NCBI GenBank assembly: GCA_019009955.1
Contig: CM032233.1
Span: forward strand, 116,860,001-116,924,000
Reading direction: 5' to 3'
From: Riptortus pedestris
Lineage: Eukaryota > Arthropoda > Insecta > Hemiptera > Alydidae
DNA length: 64,000 nt
Below, piece after piece: positions 11,238-22,658 of this stretch. The notes under the pieces are model-generated. The model searched no databases and had not been told where the DNA came from. It worked only from the letters and a program-made list of their open reading frames with translations. Position numbers and translations under genes: made by a program. The number at the start of each line of letters is the position of its first letter. Positions within the stretch are counted from its first letter, which is position 1.

Positions 11238-11564
11238 CAGAAAACGTCCTTTAAGGGAACTCGAATAGTGATTAGGCGTTGACACGATTTTCGCAAAATT
11301 GTCGAAATCCTAACAGTAATTTTATCGATCCCACCTAAGAGGTAACGACAATGAGGTCTGGCATCTATTTGAAAAATTCGACTAAACCAATATTATTGAC
11401 TAAGCCCAACATTTCTTCTCTACTAAACTTCATTATGTTAAACTCCTATTTCTAAGATCAATAATTTATTGATTTGCTCCGGAAGAAAGATGAATTTCTA
11501 CTGGTCGGGCGTCATCCAGTGAGTGGGAAATCTGCTTAGTTAGGTCAGCTCCAGCGTGGCAGAC
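11238..11564 (+). mobile_element. Decayed HINE-like element
   Basis: The eroded 5' block 'cctttaagggaactcgaatag' and 'gatcccacctaagaggtaacgac' can be followed to GTGGGAAATCTGCTTAGTTA...GGCAGACTTTTT. The interior contains the small repeat also seen at 15,935 and 21,935. Confidence 0.6.
11395..11480. repeat. Dispersed repeat 'aacatttcttctctattgaa', copy 1
   Basis: The sequence 'cccaacatttcttctctac' followed by 'atgttaaactcctatttcta' and 'tgctccggaagaaagatgaa' resembles 15,935-16,010, 19,320-19,500 and 21,935-22,085. Class unknown. Confidence 0.5.
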
Positions 11565-12098
11565 TTTTTAAGGTATCCATTTTTGGACATCGCTTTATTT
11601 CTCTGGTGACGGCAAATGATTGAGTTTTAGGGTCTTGGCGGAAAAGAAAAAAAAAAACCGTCACGCAGGGGCTGCGTAAACTAAGCAGATTTCCCACCTG
11701 AAGTTTTACAGTAGAGAAATCTGCCCAATAACAACTTTAGTAGTAAGGGATCTCTAAACCTATTCACGAGGGATGAACAGTTACGGAAACGGCCGCCAGA
11801 GCTCTCGGCGGAAAGTCCCGAACATAGCCGACTCCTTCCGACCACACACAGAATACAAATTCAAATATCTCGGTTAATATTCAAGATACAGAATAAATGT
11901 ATAGAACAATATTTATAGTTCCGATCCGACGCATAATAACGGAGATATTTAGAATTTTCAAAAATCCCCCGTCTAAACCCTCCTCCCACTGGTCCGATTT
12001 CAGCCAATAACGAACTTGATATTCCTTTTTAAATAAAACGAATAAATTTTGAGTTTGGTAACGATCAAACAAAAATTGCGACCGCTAGTGCGTTAACA

Positions 12099-12100
<2 letters not shown>

Positions 12101-12190
<90 letters not shown>
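12101..12190. repeat. Compound (CA)n(TA)n microsatellite in a HINE-like copy
   Basis: About 22 CA units pass directly into about 22 TA units. The tract occupies the standard microsatellite position of the family. Its translation gives Val-Cys and Ile-Tyr repeats that are not protein-coding. Confidence 0.95.
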
Positions 12191-12191
<1 letters not shown>

Positions 12192-12275
12192 TCCTTATTT
12201 TCGTCATCTCCTGGGTAGGATCGATGGACATTTGAAGAAATTTTTGAAACTCGCGTCATGAGTACGACCTCAATA

Positions 12276-12461
12276 TTTATTTATTTATTAACGTCCACTT
12301 TTTGCAACTTAGGCTAATCGGGACGGGTTATCTACAGGTTACCACCCTTTTCTAGCCAGGGTGGGATTTTAGGACGTTATTTAATGAATTTCGTCATTAA
12401 ATAATTTCCTTTGCCCAGGCGTGAATCGTCAACGCTTTAACTCGCATGGCTAACCTGAGAT
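12276..12461 (-). mobile_element. tRNA-derived SINE, copy lacking half of its B box
   Basis: On the minus strand this matches the SINE at 22,433 ('ctcaggttagccatgcgag', 'ggctagaaaagggtggtaac') with a (TAAA)n tail. It is flanked by a 10-bp direct repeat GACCTCAATA (12,266-12,275 and 12,462-12,471) from the host element. Relative to the other copy, 36 nt including the first half of the B box are missing. Confidence 0.88.
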
Positions 12462-12504
12462 GACCTCAATAGCAATAGCTGATTTCCCTCAAGGGAAACC
12501 TGCT

Positions 12505-13368
12505 AAAAAATTGGTCAATTGATGAAGTAAAAGAGACAGATAGAGAGACTGGGTGTAAGTGAGATTGCCCAGTGTGAGAGAGACGTTGGTGTGAATATGT
12601 ATTGGGAGAGGGTAGGTGTAGGAGCTCCTTGCCTGCGGGCAATGTATGCGAGTGGGAACTCCAAGTGGCGTATAATGAAGCGTGTTTTTGGATTATCGAT
12701 CAGAGCTGTAGAGAGCCCCTATCCCCCGTGCTGCTAGGGGAAGGAGAAGTCCCCCCCCCCCTCTCAGCCTCCCACCAACCTAAAAAACTCCAAGCCACCA
12801 TGCTTGAGGCCCTCTTTACTTTCTCATTGGTCCCAGCCCATCCGAGCTCTCTCCCAGGCAAGTATTTTAATCGTATACCCTTCCCTCCCCTCCCTCGATT
12901 CTTTTAGGTCCTCTTTTTTTCCCTGGGTAAAATCGATGTTTTGGACGACGGGGTAGACGGTTCCAACGAGCTTTTGGCGAATAATTAAACGTAGATTAAA
13001 TGAAGATCAAGCTTGATTTTTTTTGTTTAATTTTTAAAGGCGTAAAATTTGTATCAGGTGTTTTTAAAAGCTGTTAAATCATTCGTAATTGAACCCTTTT
13101 CTTTTTTTAAGCATTTGAAGGAAATGCGATGAATCCACATAATTTTCTCAATTTTCAATAACGAGAATTCATTTCCTCAATGATTATGACAAATGTCTAC
13201 AGCCAGTTTTAAAGAAGAGTCCTAAGGAGGTTTCTTGTGCAGTTACTACTTAACGCAACTTTAAGTTAAGCAAGTTAACTTGATTGTGCAGTTTAATTTA
13301 TTTTACGAGTATTATCTGGCCCGCAGGAAACCTTCAAAAGTGAATCAGTACTACGTTCCACAATTCTT
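12505..13368. other. Unassigned stretch, partly GC-rich
   Basis: The 101-codon plus-strand frame at 12,602-12,907 contains C-runs and no recognisable domain. No repeat in this window matches it. Its composition resembles the GC-rich pieces at 5.8, 24.0 and 50.6 kb. Confidence 0.3.
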
Positions 13369-13680
<312 letters not shown>

Positions 13681-14508
13681 GCTTCTCTCCCGTCCTCTCC
13701 CTCCCTTTTCTTTTTTCTCTTACTGCCTACCGTGATCTGTAAGCCTCCATCTAACCTGGAGATTAGTGCCCTGAGAAAGGTATCTGGTTATGAGAGACAG
13801 CCCAAAGCAGAACTTGGCTTCAGTGCCGTATCCGATAGGTGTTTGGAAATACATTTTATAATACATGTCCGTTTACTCAACATTGTCCTAGGCTAGCACT
13901 TGGAGTCAAAGCTCACGTGTAGTACACGCCTAGCTGAATAGATCCGAAAGATCGAAACGAAGTTATGCTTAGACCTTTTGAACATGGCAGTTTGCCATAA
14001 AGCCAGTCGTTCCAACGCTACATCGCGTTGCCGATGACGAAAATGATCACCACCAAAGTACCTCTTTGAACACTGAAACTAATTTCAAGTTATAGTCATT
14101 TATGACTGTGAGAGGTTAGTTTTAAGATGCACATTCGGTGGGAGATTATGATGGGGAATACTTCGTTTCGATCTTTTGGATGCATTATAAAGTAATTCAA
14201 GAATCTTCATTTTGTTAGGACCTTCAATTTCTGATGGTATTTAGGCGACATTGTGAGAATGTTACCGGTGGCCGGATGATCCGGGTAAGGACTTATGGAG
14301 TCCGAAAGGTAACCTGTATACAGACTGGTTTAAAATGGTGTTAGAAGATTTACACAGTTATTTTGTTCTTTTGATTTGATGAAAATTAGCGTTTATTACT
14401 TCTGGAAAATCGATGCGTCTTAGGGCTCTTCTATATAAGACCGGAGAGGGCTCGCTCTCCAGACGGCTTTTCTTGGTGACAGTTCACGTTTCACTCTTGG
14501 TCTGATGA
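13681..14508. other. Unassigned stretch, possible LTR or promoter-like end
   Basis: No coding domain was recognised. Its right part has a TATA-box-like sequence followed by a short hairpin and CAGT-type initiators. That would fit an old LTR or a cryptic promoter, but no second LTR or primer-binding site was seen. Confidence 0.3.
14432..14460 (+). promoter_or_regulatory. Possible Pol II core promoter (TATATAAG plus hairpin)
   Basis: TATATAAG (14,432-14,439) is followed by GGAGAGGGCTCGCTCTCC, which folds into a 6-bp stem. CAGACGG and ACAGTTCAC stand about 20-45 nt downstream of the TATA motif. Such motifs arise often by chance in AT-rich DNA. Confidence 0.2.
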
Positions 14509-14511
14509 TTG

Positions 14512-14610
14512 TTTAATCATGTTTCCCTTAAGGCAATTCAGGTTTTAGTCATGATGCGATTTTCGAAAACTTCCCTCAAATGTCCAACGATCTTACCTAG
14601 GGGGTCCAGA
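14512..14610 (+). mobile_element. Decayed HINE-like 5' fragment
   Basis: 'catgtttcccttaaggcaat', 'gtcatgatgcgattttcg' and 'aaatgtccaacgatcttacc' follow the 5' block in order. The copy is cut by a non-LTR relic at about 14,611. Confidence 0.6.
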
Positions 14611-15490
14611 TCGTATTTCTCACTATTGAGGAAAATATGTAAGACGGTAATATGGGCATTACAACAATCGCAGGTTGCTGGGAATATGCCTTGCAATAAT
14701 TAACTATGTGTTAATTTTGTGTGCGCAATTCGGACACGGGCAAGAACATCCTCCTCTTTTCGGATTTTTCTACTTACAGTATTCCATCGCTCAGTAATTT
14801 CTTTGACTTGTCACAGTTTATTGTCGTGTTTTTTCGACCAGTCCAACTTCCACCTTTGAAGCATGAGCTTTTGAAACTCTCTTTTCCAGTTGACTGGGGA
14901 GATGAAGGTTACTCTAGTTCCATCTTCTCAAGCACTACGAGCTTCCAAATCCTCCATTTCATTACCCTCCAAACAAAAATGTGAGGGAACTCAATCAAGT
15001 GATATATTTTTTTCTGGGATTTTACATGGCCTTTTATTAGGTCTGTGAGGTAACATCGTGACTTCGGGTTGGCAAGACTTTAGAGTGAGCTGTATGAGTC
15101 TTGGCTTATCGCCATCAACTCAGCAGTAAAAATTGAATTTACAGAGCTTATACTGCACCTCATTGCCTTGTTCCCAGTAATCCACGAGTATCCACAAGAG
15201 GATTTCTCAACTTTGGAGGCATCTGTGAAAACCCAGACGTTACTCGTAAATTTTTTCTTTAACTCTAAAAATTCATACTTTAAAGCTGGTGGTAACAAAT
15301 TTTTTTTTCTTGTCAGAGTTTAGGCTGAAATAAATTTGAATTTTAGACGATTTCCAGGTTGAGAAGAATGGTCGTTCACTTGTTATTGGCTCAATCATTT
15401 CTAAATCTGATTCGCTCAATACGTCCTGCGTCGTATTTCTTACGTGATTCTTGAGTCTCCTTGCTACTTTGTCTTTCCTTGCTACTTTTA
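14611..15490 (-). mobile_element. Non-LTR retrotransposon remnant: RNase H and C-terminal zinc knuckle
   Basis: On the minus strand the frame at 15,080-15,298 contains WVFTDASK and, after a gap, FTAELMAI. These correspond to the first catalytic Asp and the Glu of a retrotransposon RNase H. Shifted frames further downstream still read EDVLARVRIAHTKLTHS, a stop, and a CDCCN...HITVLHIF cysteine/histidine motif near 14,640-14,720. Stops and frame changes show it is dead. Upstream, 15,300-15,490 reads as the linker ('RRLKNHVRNTTQDVLSESDL'). RNase H-bearing non-LTR clades such as I or R1-like are possible; the exact clade is not resolved. Confidence 0.8.
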
Positions 15491-16984
15491 GGAATCATGT
15501 TATTAGTGTTTGTTCACCCTTTGTGTTGCATGAAATAAATAATTGAACATATGATAGATAACAAAAAATGGAACTACTTTCAGGACAAACCCTAAGTGAA
15601 ATTGATAAACATTTCGAAAAACTAATGTTGGTTCCAATTAACGAAATGTGAAGCCAAGTACAATGTTTATGTAATAGTTATACATCGAAAAAAACCAGAA
15701 TAAATATTTTCGCATATTTTTTTTTTTGTTCTAGGTGACCAGAGCGTAGTTCCAGAGCTTAGGCTCTCAAAATCTCAGCGAAAACCATCGTTGGAGGACC
15801 ACCAAGTAACACCAAATCTATAATGCAGGAACTCTTCTAAGACTGATCAGCACAACTGAACCAGAAATTTAGAATTTCAATCTAATAAAATATACATAAT
15901 TTGTAACTATTAATGTTGAATAAATAACTTATTGGTCTATATTATGTTAAACTCCAATTTCTAACGCCAATAAAATATTTATTTGCTCCAGAAGAAAGAT
16001 GAATAATGTTCATTGACGGCAAAGAACGCATGGGCTTCATATAGATTTTCATACGTATTTTGAATATTATACCAATTTGTAAATGGTGATATAAGTACTA
16101 ATTCTTTTATGTAGATCCCATGCTGAAGGGGGCTAAGGGAAAGAGTTAAGGTAAAAATAAATAAATAAATAAAATAATGTAGCCCCCTGCCTTTAGAGCT
16201 ACAGGTAAATTAACGAGCACATTTGGGTTAAAAACTCGGATCCTTCAGACAGGTAATTAGCGCCTTATCAAAAAACGAACAGTTAAACAGAAAATTCCAC
16301 CTCATGATGCTGAAATATATAAAATCTACAAAATGGTTACAAACAAATAATATCAGGTGTGAAAGATTTTTAATTGTTGGGTAGGTGTAAGGGATACGAT
16401 ATCATTTATCAGTTATCCATATATAGGTTGCAGATGATTAATCCACTCACCAAATAAAAACATTTTCCACGAAATAAAATGTATACAAGAGAATTAATAT
16501 ATTTTTCTCAGTATTACGCCGGTGTTGTTCTTCGATTCGCCGCTCATCAGGTGAAAATTAAAAGTCGACTGATTGAACATCAGTGATTGAACTTGGTGGT
16601 TCCTATAATTGTTCAAACTCTGTTTACATCTGGCTATCAAGACCCCTCGAAGTATTCCTTTCTTTTATATATAATTCAAGCAAAAGCTTTCCCGTGACTA
16701 TAATTAGTAAATGACTGGTGAAGCTGTCACACTATATATGTTGCACTTCGGCAACACGACACACAGCAACGAGTAACCTTCTGGGACCTTTTTATCTAAT
16801 ATTTCTTCTGTCATAAACATTGCCACACTAAGTTTATTATATAGTGGTACGTGGCGCTTTTTTCTCTCATTTCTATAAAGGATGTTTTAAATAACTACAT
16901 CTGCTTAAAATTCGATTTTTTAAATATTTTACCTTTGCAATTCACAAGATACATATTCGTTTGTTTTTTTAATATTTTATTTTA
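15491..16984. other. Unassigned AT-rich stretch
   Basis: It holds one copy of the small dispersed repeat (15,935-16,010) and a short (AAAT)n run near 16,152-16,172. Nothing else was recognised. Confidence 0.35.
15935..16010. repeat. Dispersed repeat, copy 2
   Basis: 'attatgttaaactccaattt' and 'ttgctccagaagaaagatga' match 11,440-11,500. Confidence 0.5.
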
Positions 16985-17717
16985 TTAAGAATATTACAGT
17001 TTGCATTTCAATGCATTTAGTAATGTGATATGTACAATTCAATCGTCCTCCACCTCTCTCGACATAAGCCACACCTATTCACCACAATGAGAGGAGCAGC
17101 CTCTCCCTGCCTGGCAAGGAAGTCAAGAGCTAAGGAGGAATGGCACTTGATAAGAAAATAGCCACTGCTATCACTTCACTTTTCACTTCTATAGGAGATC
17201 TCTGGGCCATTGTCTCTTGAGGCGCCGTGGAGGGGAATATGGATGAGTGGTACTGGAAAGGGCTAGGACTTCTGGATTAGGATGACTAGATAGTCTGCTG
17301 TGGAATTTTCTGAATCTTAAGTGAATTAGGTTCTTTAGAAATGGGATATTTAGACCTTTATGGAGGGTGTGGTTGGTGATATAATGTGGATGATCTACTA
17401 TGGTGCGCAGGAATTTGGATAGGAAAGTCTGGATGCGTCTGATGTTCGTAAGTTTAGCTGTAACCCACACTTTTATTTCCAAATGGGTTTAAGTAGTATC
17501 TTGTATATTGTTAGTTTTTTTTCGGTAGACAAGTGAGATCTTTTATTTAGCAGTCCGTAAAGTTGTCTGAATTGTCTGTTAAGTTCCTGTCTTTTAGAAG
17601 ATTCCCCTTAAGGGAAATCACCTATTGAGGTTGTACTCATGACGGTATTTTCGAAATTTTTCTTCAAATGTCCATCGATCCTACCTAGTAGATGACGAAA
17701 ATGAAGTCCGTTCAAAA

Positions 17718-17780
<63 letters not shown>

Positions 17781-19086
17781 TCTATCTATCTGTATATTTG
17801 TCTGTTACCGCTCTAGCGGTCGCAATTTTTGTTTGATCGGTACCAAGCTTGATGTTTAGTCGTTTTATGTATAAAGAAAGATCAAGTTCGTTAACGTCTG
17901 AAATTGGACCAGTGAGAGGGGGGGGGTTTAGAGGGGAGGATTATCGAAAATTCGAAATATCTCCGTTACTATACGTCGGATCGAAAAATAGCACAGAATC
18001 CATCTTATTGCAAATTAAATTTACTATAAATATTGTCATACACATTTATTCTCTATCATGAATATTAACCGAGATATTTGCATTTTTATGAAGTCTGTGG
18101 TCGGGTATAGTTCGGATTAGATCGGCCATTTCCGCCAGTACTCGGCTCAGGTAAAAGCTTCTTCTAACCTTACCTTACCTTCATTACTTTGTGAGATTTA
18201 TGCAAATACGTTCTGCTCCCCTTCTATAGTTCTTGGACTACTAAAATTTGAGTTATTAAAAAATAAATTATTCTTACAATTCAGAAGCCGTTTCAGTTGG
18301 GAATTTATTTTAATTGACTGAAAGATTTCTCATTGCCGTTTGTATTTAATCACGGTGGTATTGTGTTACCAGTCTGCAGATTTCAATTGTAAAACTTCAC
18401 ATGTGAAATCTGCTTAGCTTTCGCAGCCCCTGCGTGGCGGACTTTCAAATTATTGAGTGGGATTTCCAATTAAGTCTGGGGTCCAAATTTAGTCCAAGAT
18501 AGCTTACATAATCGGCTGGTGGTAAAGGAATATTGTAGAAATAAACAAGAGTACAGGAACTTCGCCGAAGAGAAAAAGTGATTTGGTGAAATTTACTTTC
18601 GTTGATCTTTATGCGCCTTGCATTGCACAATTTTTCGATCTTGGTTAAGTGGAATTGGAGATTCTTCGAAGCAGTAGTAGGATCGAGTAAGGATGACAAA
18701 ATGTTTGTGTCATCTGCATAGATAGCTAGGAGAGTTGTTGGTGATGTAGGGATGTCAAATGTGTATAAGATACAGTAGTGGTCCTAAGCCACTGCCCTGG
18801 ACAACTCCTGCATCCACAGGTTAGTAATCTGAGTATTCGTTTCCTTGACAGACTAGAAAAAATCTGTTAGAAAGTTAGGATCTAAGTATAAGGCGAAATG
18901 TGCTGGGAAGGAGTAGCTTGAGCTTATAGAGTAAACCGTCATGCCAAACCCTCAAAAGCTTGCGCTACATCAAGAAAGCCTAATGTGCAATGCTCTTTTC
19001 GCTCGATAGATTCAGATATGAGATTTACAACACGAAGACATTGCTGTACTGTTGAATGGCGAGATATATTTGTAGTGCTTCCAAAA
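16985..19086 (-). mobile_element. Jockey-type non-LTR retrotransposon remnant, split by a HINE-like insertion
   Basis: Minus-strand reverse transcriptase, 5'-truncated. Reading toward lower coordinates: RHSTVQQCLRVVN near 19,060, palm motif A as GFLDVAQAF near 18,965, motif B QGSGLGPLLYL near 18,790, motif C YADD at 18,709-18,720, and then the thumb frame 18,445-18,699 (YVSYLGLNLDPRLNWKSH). The gene is interrupted by the element at 17,596-18,442 and resumes as the C-terminal frame 17,189-17,482, which ends in PPRRLKRQWPRDLL. A 2-bp deletion before YADD and other lesions make it a pseudogene. No RNase H domain follows, as expected for Jockey-like elements. The 3' UTR runs to about 16,985. Confidence 0.9.
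17596..18442 (+). mobile_element. Complete HINE-like element, subfamily B, inserted in a Jockey relic
   Basis: The copy is 847 bp with ends AGAAGATTCCCCTTAAGGG and GCAGCCCCTGCGTGGCGGAC. It lies between TTTT and TTTC, and the T-run is intact in the paralogue at 39,703-39,709. The TA tract starts 125 nt from the 5' end. The 3' third is the long 'accttaccttacc' variant. This copy best defines the family borders. Confidence 0.93.
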
Positions 19087-19145
19087 TAAATGTATTATAC
19101 TATTGATAAATGTTTATTATTGAAAACTCAACGTACGAATTCATA
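19087..19145. other. Short AT-rich spacer
   Basis: It joins the LINE relic to a (TA)n tract; nothing was recognised. Confidence 0.3.
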
Positions 19146-19146
19146 A

Positions 19147-19204
<58 letters not shown>
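19146..19204. repeat. (TA)n microsatellite outside a HINE-like copy
   Basis: About 28 TA units without the family's 5' block upstream. Confidence 0.95.
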
Positions 19205-19207
<3 letters not shown>

Positions 19208-19319
19208 TGTGTGAGGTTTGCGTTTTATTTATTTATTTTGGATCTAAATATACATAATAGTACCTATAAGCTCAATCATTATAAGTCATAGTAATTTCTG
19301 ATGAACTTCGGAGGTAGTT

Positions 19320-19500
19320 CAAGCTCGAAAATTTGTCAAACGAACACTGCCACCTCAGAAGATAAAAACTAAATTTCGAAACAAAAGAAATAGTTTACCA
19401 GAAAATTAAGAGACATTATTGAATGAGCTCAACATTTCTTCTCCATTGAATTCAGGTTTGTGAAACAGAAACTCTGTTGTTCGCTAGCTATACAAAAATT
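19320..19500. repeat. Dispersed repeat, copy 3
   Basis: 'acctcagaagataaaaacta', 'tttcgaaacaaaagaaatag' and 'tgaatgagctcaacatttct' closely match 21,935-22,085, giving about 150 bp of similarity. Confidence 0.7.
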
Positions 19501-19830
19501 AAATCTGTTCAATGTATGAATATATCTCTCCACGTCCTACACAGTTAACCTCAATCTAATGTACTTCTATATATGCAATTATGTAAGTATGTAGTTAAAT
19601 ATTCATATAAATGAAGATTTCATAATCAAAATATTATTATAAGGGCCCAATAGTAATAAAATTGTTGTGGTTTTTCTCATTTTCCTCAGTTCTTAATGAA
19701 AAGGAAACATTTTCTACAGTTGTACTCACACATACACACACATACTCGCGTGGATATATTTAAAACAGGTTAGGTTAATTGTTGTTTTTGGACGAGAAAC
19801 TACTGGGTTAGTCCGGCTTAAATAAAGGTT

Positions 19831-19847
19831 GTGTGCGTGTGCGTGTC

Positions 19848-19883
<36 letters not shown>
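19831..19883. repeat. (TG)n microsatellite
   Basis: TG/CG alternation is followed by about 17 pure TG units. Confidence 0.93.
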
Positions 19884-19885
<2 letters not shown>

Positions 19886-20103
19886 TATTTAAAATATACT
19901 TGATTCCAATAGAAGAAACATCGTGTGCCAAATATCTCTCCATTTTCCGGAGCACTCAATCACTTCTGCAATTCCCCGGCTAACCACAATTTTAGCAGAT
20001 TTCCTCGTAAGGGAAATCAGCTATTGAGGCCGTCCTCGCAAGACTTTCGTCAAATGCCCCTTGATCCTACTCTCAGATGACAAAAATGAGGTCCATTCAT
20101 TAC

Positions 20104-20147
<44 letters not shown>

Positions 20148-20150
<3 letters not shown>

Positions 20151-21470
20151 TAGCTCAGATACCCGGCTTCGCTCGGGAATTGATTTGAGGCTGAATGGTG
20201 ATAGTATTATTTTGGCAATGCTTTACTTAGTGCAATATTTTGACATTTACCCGTCCCAGTGTTTAGGGTTAATACCCGTCGTTGGCATTTGTTAATAATA
20301 AAATTAATTTTTTATGTAAGTCTTCACTGTCCTCCAAATTGTCATATTTCCCGTCTTCTGTGCATTATGCATAGATTTCAGCTATTAAGGACAAAATATT
20401 AACATTGATTTGAATTAATTTTTCCAGCTGAGGTACCTGATAGTTCAAATAGGAATGAATTGTTGAACATATCAATATTTCTACACAAATTACTTGCTCC
20501 ACACATTGTTCCTGGAGAAATGTATACAAAAAAAAAAGTTAATCTAAATAACAAAGTAAACAACTTTTGTTATGTGCATGTTTGTCGAAAAACAAATAGA
20601 CAATGAAATATCGCGAATTTTTATTTCAGGTCTCCCTTATAACCGCCACTCCCGTTCTAACCTAAACATTTTAATATAACTTATATTCATGGAAGAATTA
20701 ATGGTAATTGACATACCGAGTTTTGTTAAGTTCGGTTCAATCATTAGCGCCCAATAAAATAGATGACTCCCGCTATAGGTTTTAGCGTATATCTCGTTTA
20801 TAATTCGGTATAAGAAAAAAGTGTACATAACAAAAGGTTACTCTAAATAACTAAATAAACAACTTTTGTTATGTTCATATTTGCCGAAAACCTAATAGGA
20901 AAAGAAATATCGCTATTTTTAATTTTTGGCTTCCCTCATAACCCCCACTCTTGCCCGTCCCTAGAAATGTTGATATGGCTTGTTATTATGAAAGCGTTAG
21001 TGCTAATACAGATACCTAGTTTTATTTATTTCGGTTGAGTCATTTGTCCCAAATAAAATTGTTCACTTCCGCTATAGGTTTTAGCGTATATCTCGTTTAT
21101 AATTCGGTATACGAAAAAAGTGTACATTATAAAAGTTACTCTAAATAACAAAATAAACAACTTTTGTTATGTTCATATTTGCCGTAAAACCAATAGGAAA
21201 CGAAATATCGCTATTTTTAATTTCTGGCTTCCCTTATAACCCCCACTCCTGTTCGTCACAGAGGATATGAATATAGCCTAAAGTCTAAGTTGGGTTAGTA
21301 GTAATTCGCATACCAAGTTTCATAAAATTCGGTTCAGCCGTTTATGCGTGAAAAGGTAACAAACAAACAGACACCAAAGAAACAAAATGCAGTTATGGTG
21401 TCTATGGCATGTGAAACGAAAAGTTATCGTGAAATTTCGCGAAAAAAATCAATGTACAGACCGAGGTTAC

Positions 21471-21478
<8 letters not shown>
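20148..21478 (+). mobile_element. (TA)n-inserting element with ~298-bp tandem units, copy 2 (most complete)
   Basis: The head is TACTAGCTCAGATACCCGGC with a CCCG...CGGG hairpin. Three tandem units follow, each with the AACAAAAGTT / AACTTTTGTT pair and 'accccccactc..cgtcc' block. The tail is 'cggttcagccgtttatgcgt', 'gaaaaggtaacaaacaaaca', then 'ttacaattttatatata'. TA tracts flank both sides, consistent with insertion into the microsatellite. There is no open frame of its own. The tail resembles 3' ends of RTE-type or Penelope-type retroelement derivatives, but the class is unresolved. Confidence 0.82.
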
Positions 21479-21522
<44 letters not shown>

Positions 21523-21934
21523 CTGTTAACACTTTAGCGAAAGCAATTTTAGTTTAATGTTTACCAAAGTCGATATTTAATCATATATATAAAAATGAAT
21601 ATCAAGTTCGTTAACGGCTAAAAACGGACCAGTGGGACGGGGGTTTGAGGGGGAAAATTTCGAAAATTGTTAATATCTCTGTTATTATGCATCGGATCTA
21701 AAAGTTGTATAGAATCAATTTGATTGAATGCTCTATAAATGCTGTAATGTACGTTTTTTTCTCTATCTTGATGCCGAGATATTGGCATTTTTTAGTTTTC
21801 GGCCTTCAGTAACCTCCTCCTTAGTCGGTGTAGATCAAAAGCGAAGTTGCACAAAACCAAGTTATGACAATCCCAATTATGTGATTTCAACATTATAAGG
21901 CTAATCGTTGTGAGTGATACATGCCAATACGTGA

Positions 21935-22085
21935 GGCGGTAGCTCAGAAGAGAAAAACTCAATTTCGAAACAGAAGAAATAGCTTACCAGAAAATTGACA
22001 TACATTATTGAATGAGCTCAACATTTCTTCTCTATTGAACTCAGTTTTATGAAACAAAAAATCTGTTGTTCAGAGACATTCATAC
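21935..22085. repeat. Dispersed repeat, copy 4
   Basis: It matches 19,320-19,500 over about 150 bp and lies inside the long-form HINE-like copy between two modules. Confidence 0.7.
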
Positions 22086-22432
22086 ATGCAACTACGTAGT
22101 GCGATGATGCCATCAATTAAGATATTGAGATCGTGAATAAAAAAAATGTATTTCTTCTTTAACAATACTCGATTTAACAGTTTCATTACACACTAAAGAT
22201 TGTATTAGTTAATGGCTGAAATGGGGGGGTGGAATAGAGAGCGAATTTTGAAAATTCAAAATATCGCCGTTATTATGAATCGTATATGAGCTATTGATGC
22301 TCTACAATTGTAGTGCTATACATTTTTTCATAATTCAAGTATTAAGCGAGTTATTGGTACATTCTTGTTTTCTACCTTCAGTATCCCCACCCCTTTTACT
22401 CATCGGTTTTCGACATATAAATAGTCAATACG

Positions 22433-22658
22433 GGGCTCAGGTTAGCCATGCGAGTTAAAGCGTTGACCTTTATCTCACATGGTAAACCTAGAGTGGCGAG
22501 TTCGATTCTCGCCTGGGCAAAGGAAATTATTTAGTGACGAAATTCATTAAATAACATCCTAAAATCCCACCCTGGCTAGAAAAGGGTGGTAACCTGTAGA
22601 TGACCCGTCCCAATTAGCCTGAGTTGCAAAAAGTGGACGTTAATAAATAATAATAATA
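22433..22658 (+). mobile_element. tRNA-derived SINE, full copy with 12-bp target-site duplication
   Basis: The copy is 226 bp. The tRNA-related head has an A-box-like 'ttagccatgcgagttaaagc' and a B box GAGTTCGATTCTCGCC (22,498-22,513). The body contains 'ccctggctagaaaagggtgg', and the tail is (TAA)n. The 12-bp direct repeat ATAGTCAATACG at 22,421-22,432 and 22,659-22,670 is exact. Transcription would be by RNA polymerase III and mobilisation would need a LINE in trans. Confidence 0.93.

Larger units (their letters stand above)
11658..12504 (-). mobile_element. HINE-like element carrying a SINE insertion
   Basis: Reverse orientation. The left border is CCGTCACGCAGGGGCTGCG after an A-run, and the right border is GGGAAACCTGCT followed by AAAAAA. 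The microsatellite is compound, (CA)n next to (TA)n at 12,101-12,190. A SINE occupies 12,276-12,461. The 3' third (minus-strand sense) matches the copy at 36,205. Confidence 0.85.
19205..19993. other. AT-rich stretch with small repeat and (TG)n
   Basis: Contains the dispersed repeat at 19,320-19,500 and a (TG)n tract at 19,831-19,883. No gene was recognised. The minus-strand frame at 19,726-19,959 includes Thr-His repeat translation. Confidence 0.4.

Noticed and set aside
12602..12907. 101-codon plus-strand frame as a gene
   Set aside because: Contains homopolymeric C-runs, no domain and no repeat or splice support.
14432..14510. LTR retrotransposon
   Set aside because: A TATA-like motif and hairpin are present, but no second LTR, primer-binding site, gag or pol was found.
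22433..22520. A functional tRNA gene
   Set aside because: A and B boxes are present, but the sequence continues into a SINE body with tail and target duplication, and no cloverleaf with acceptor stem could be drawn.
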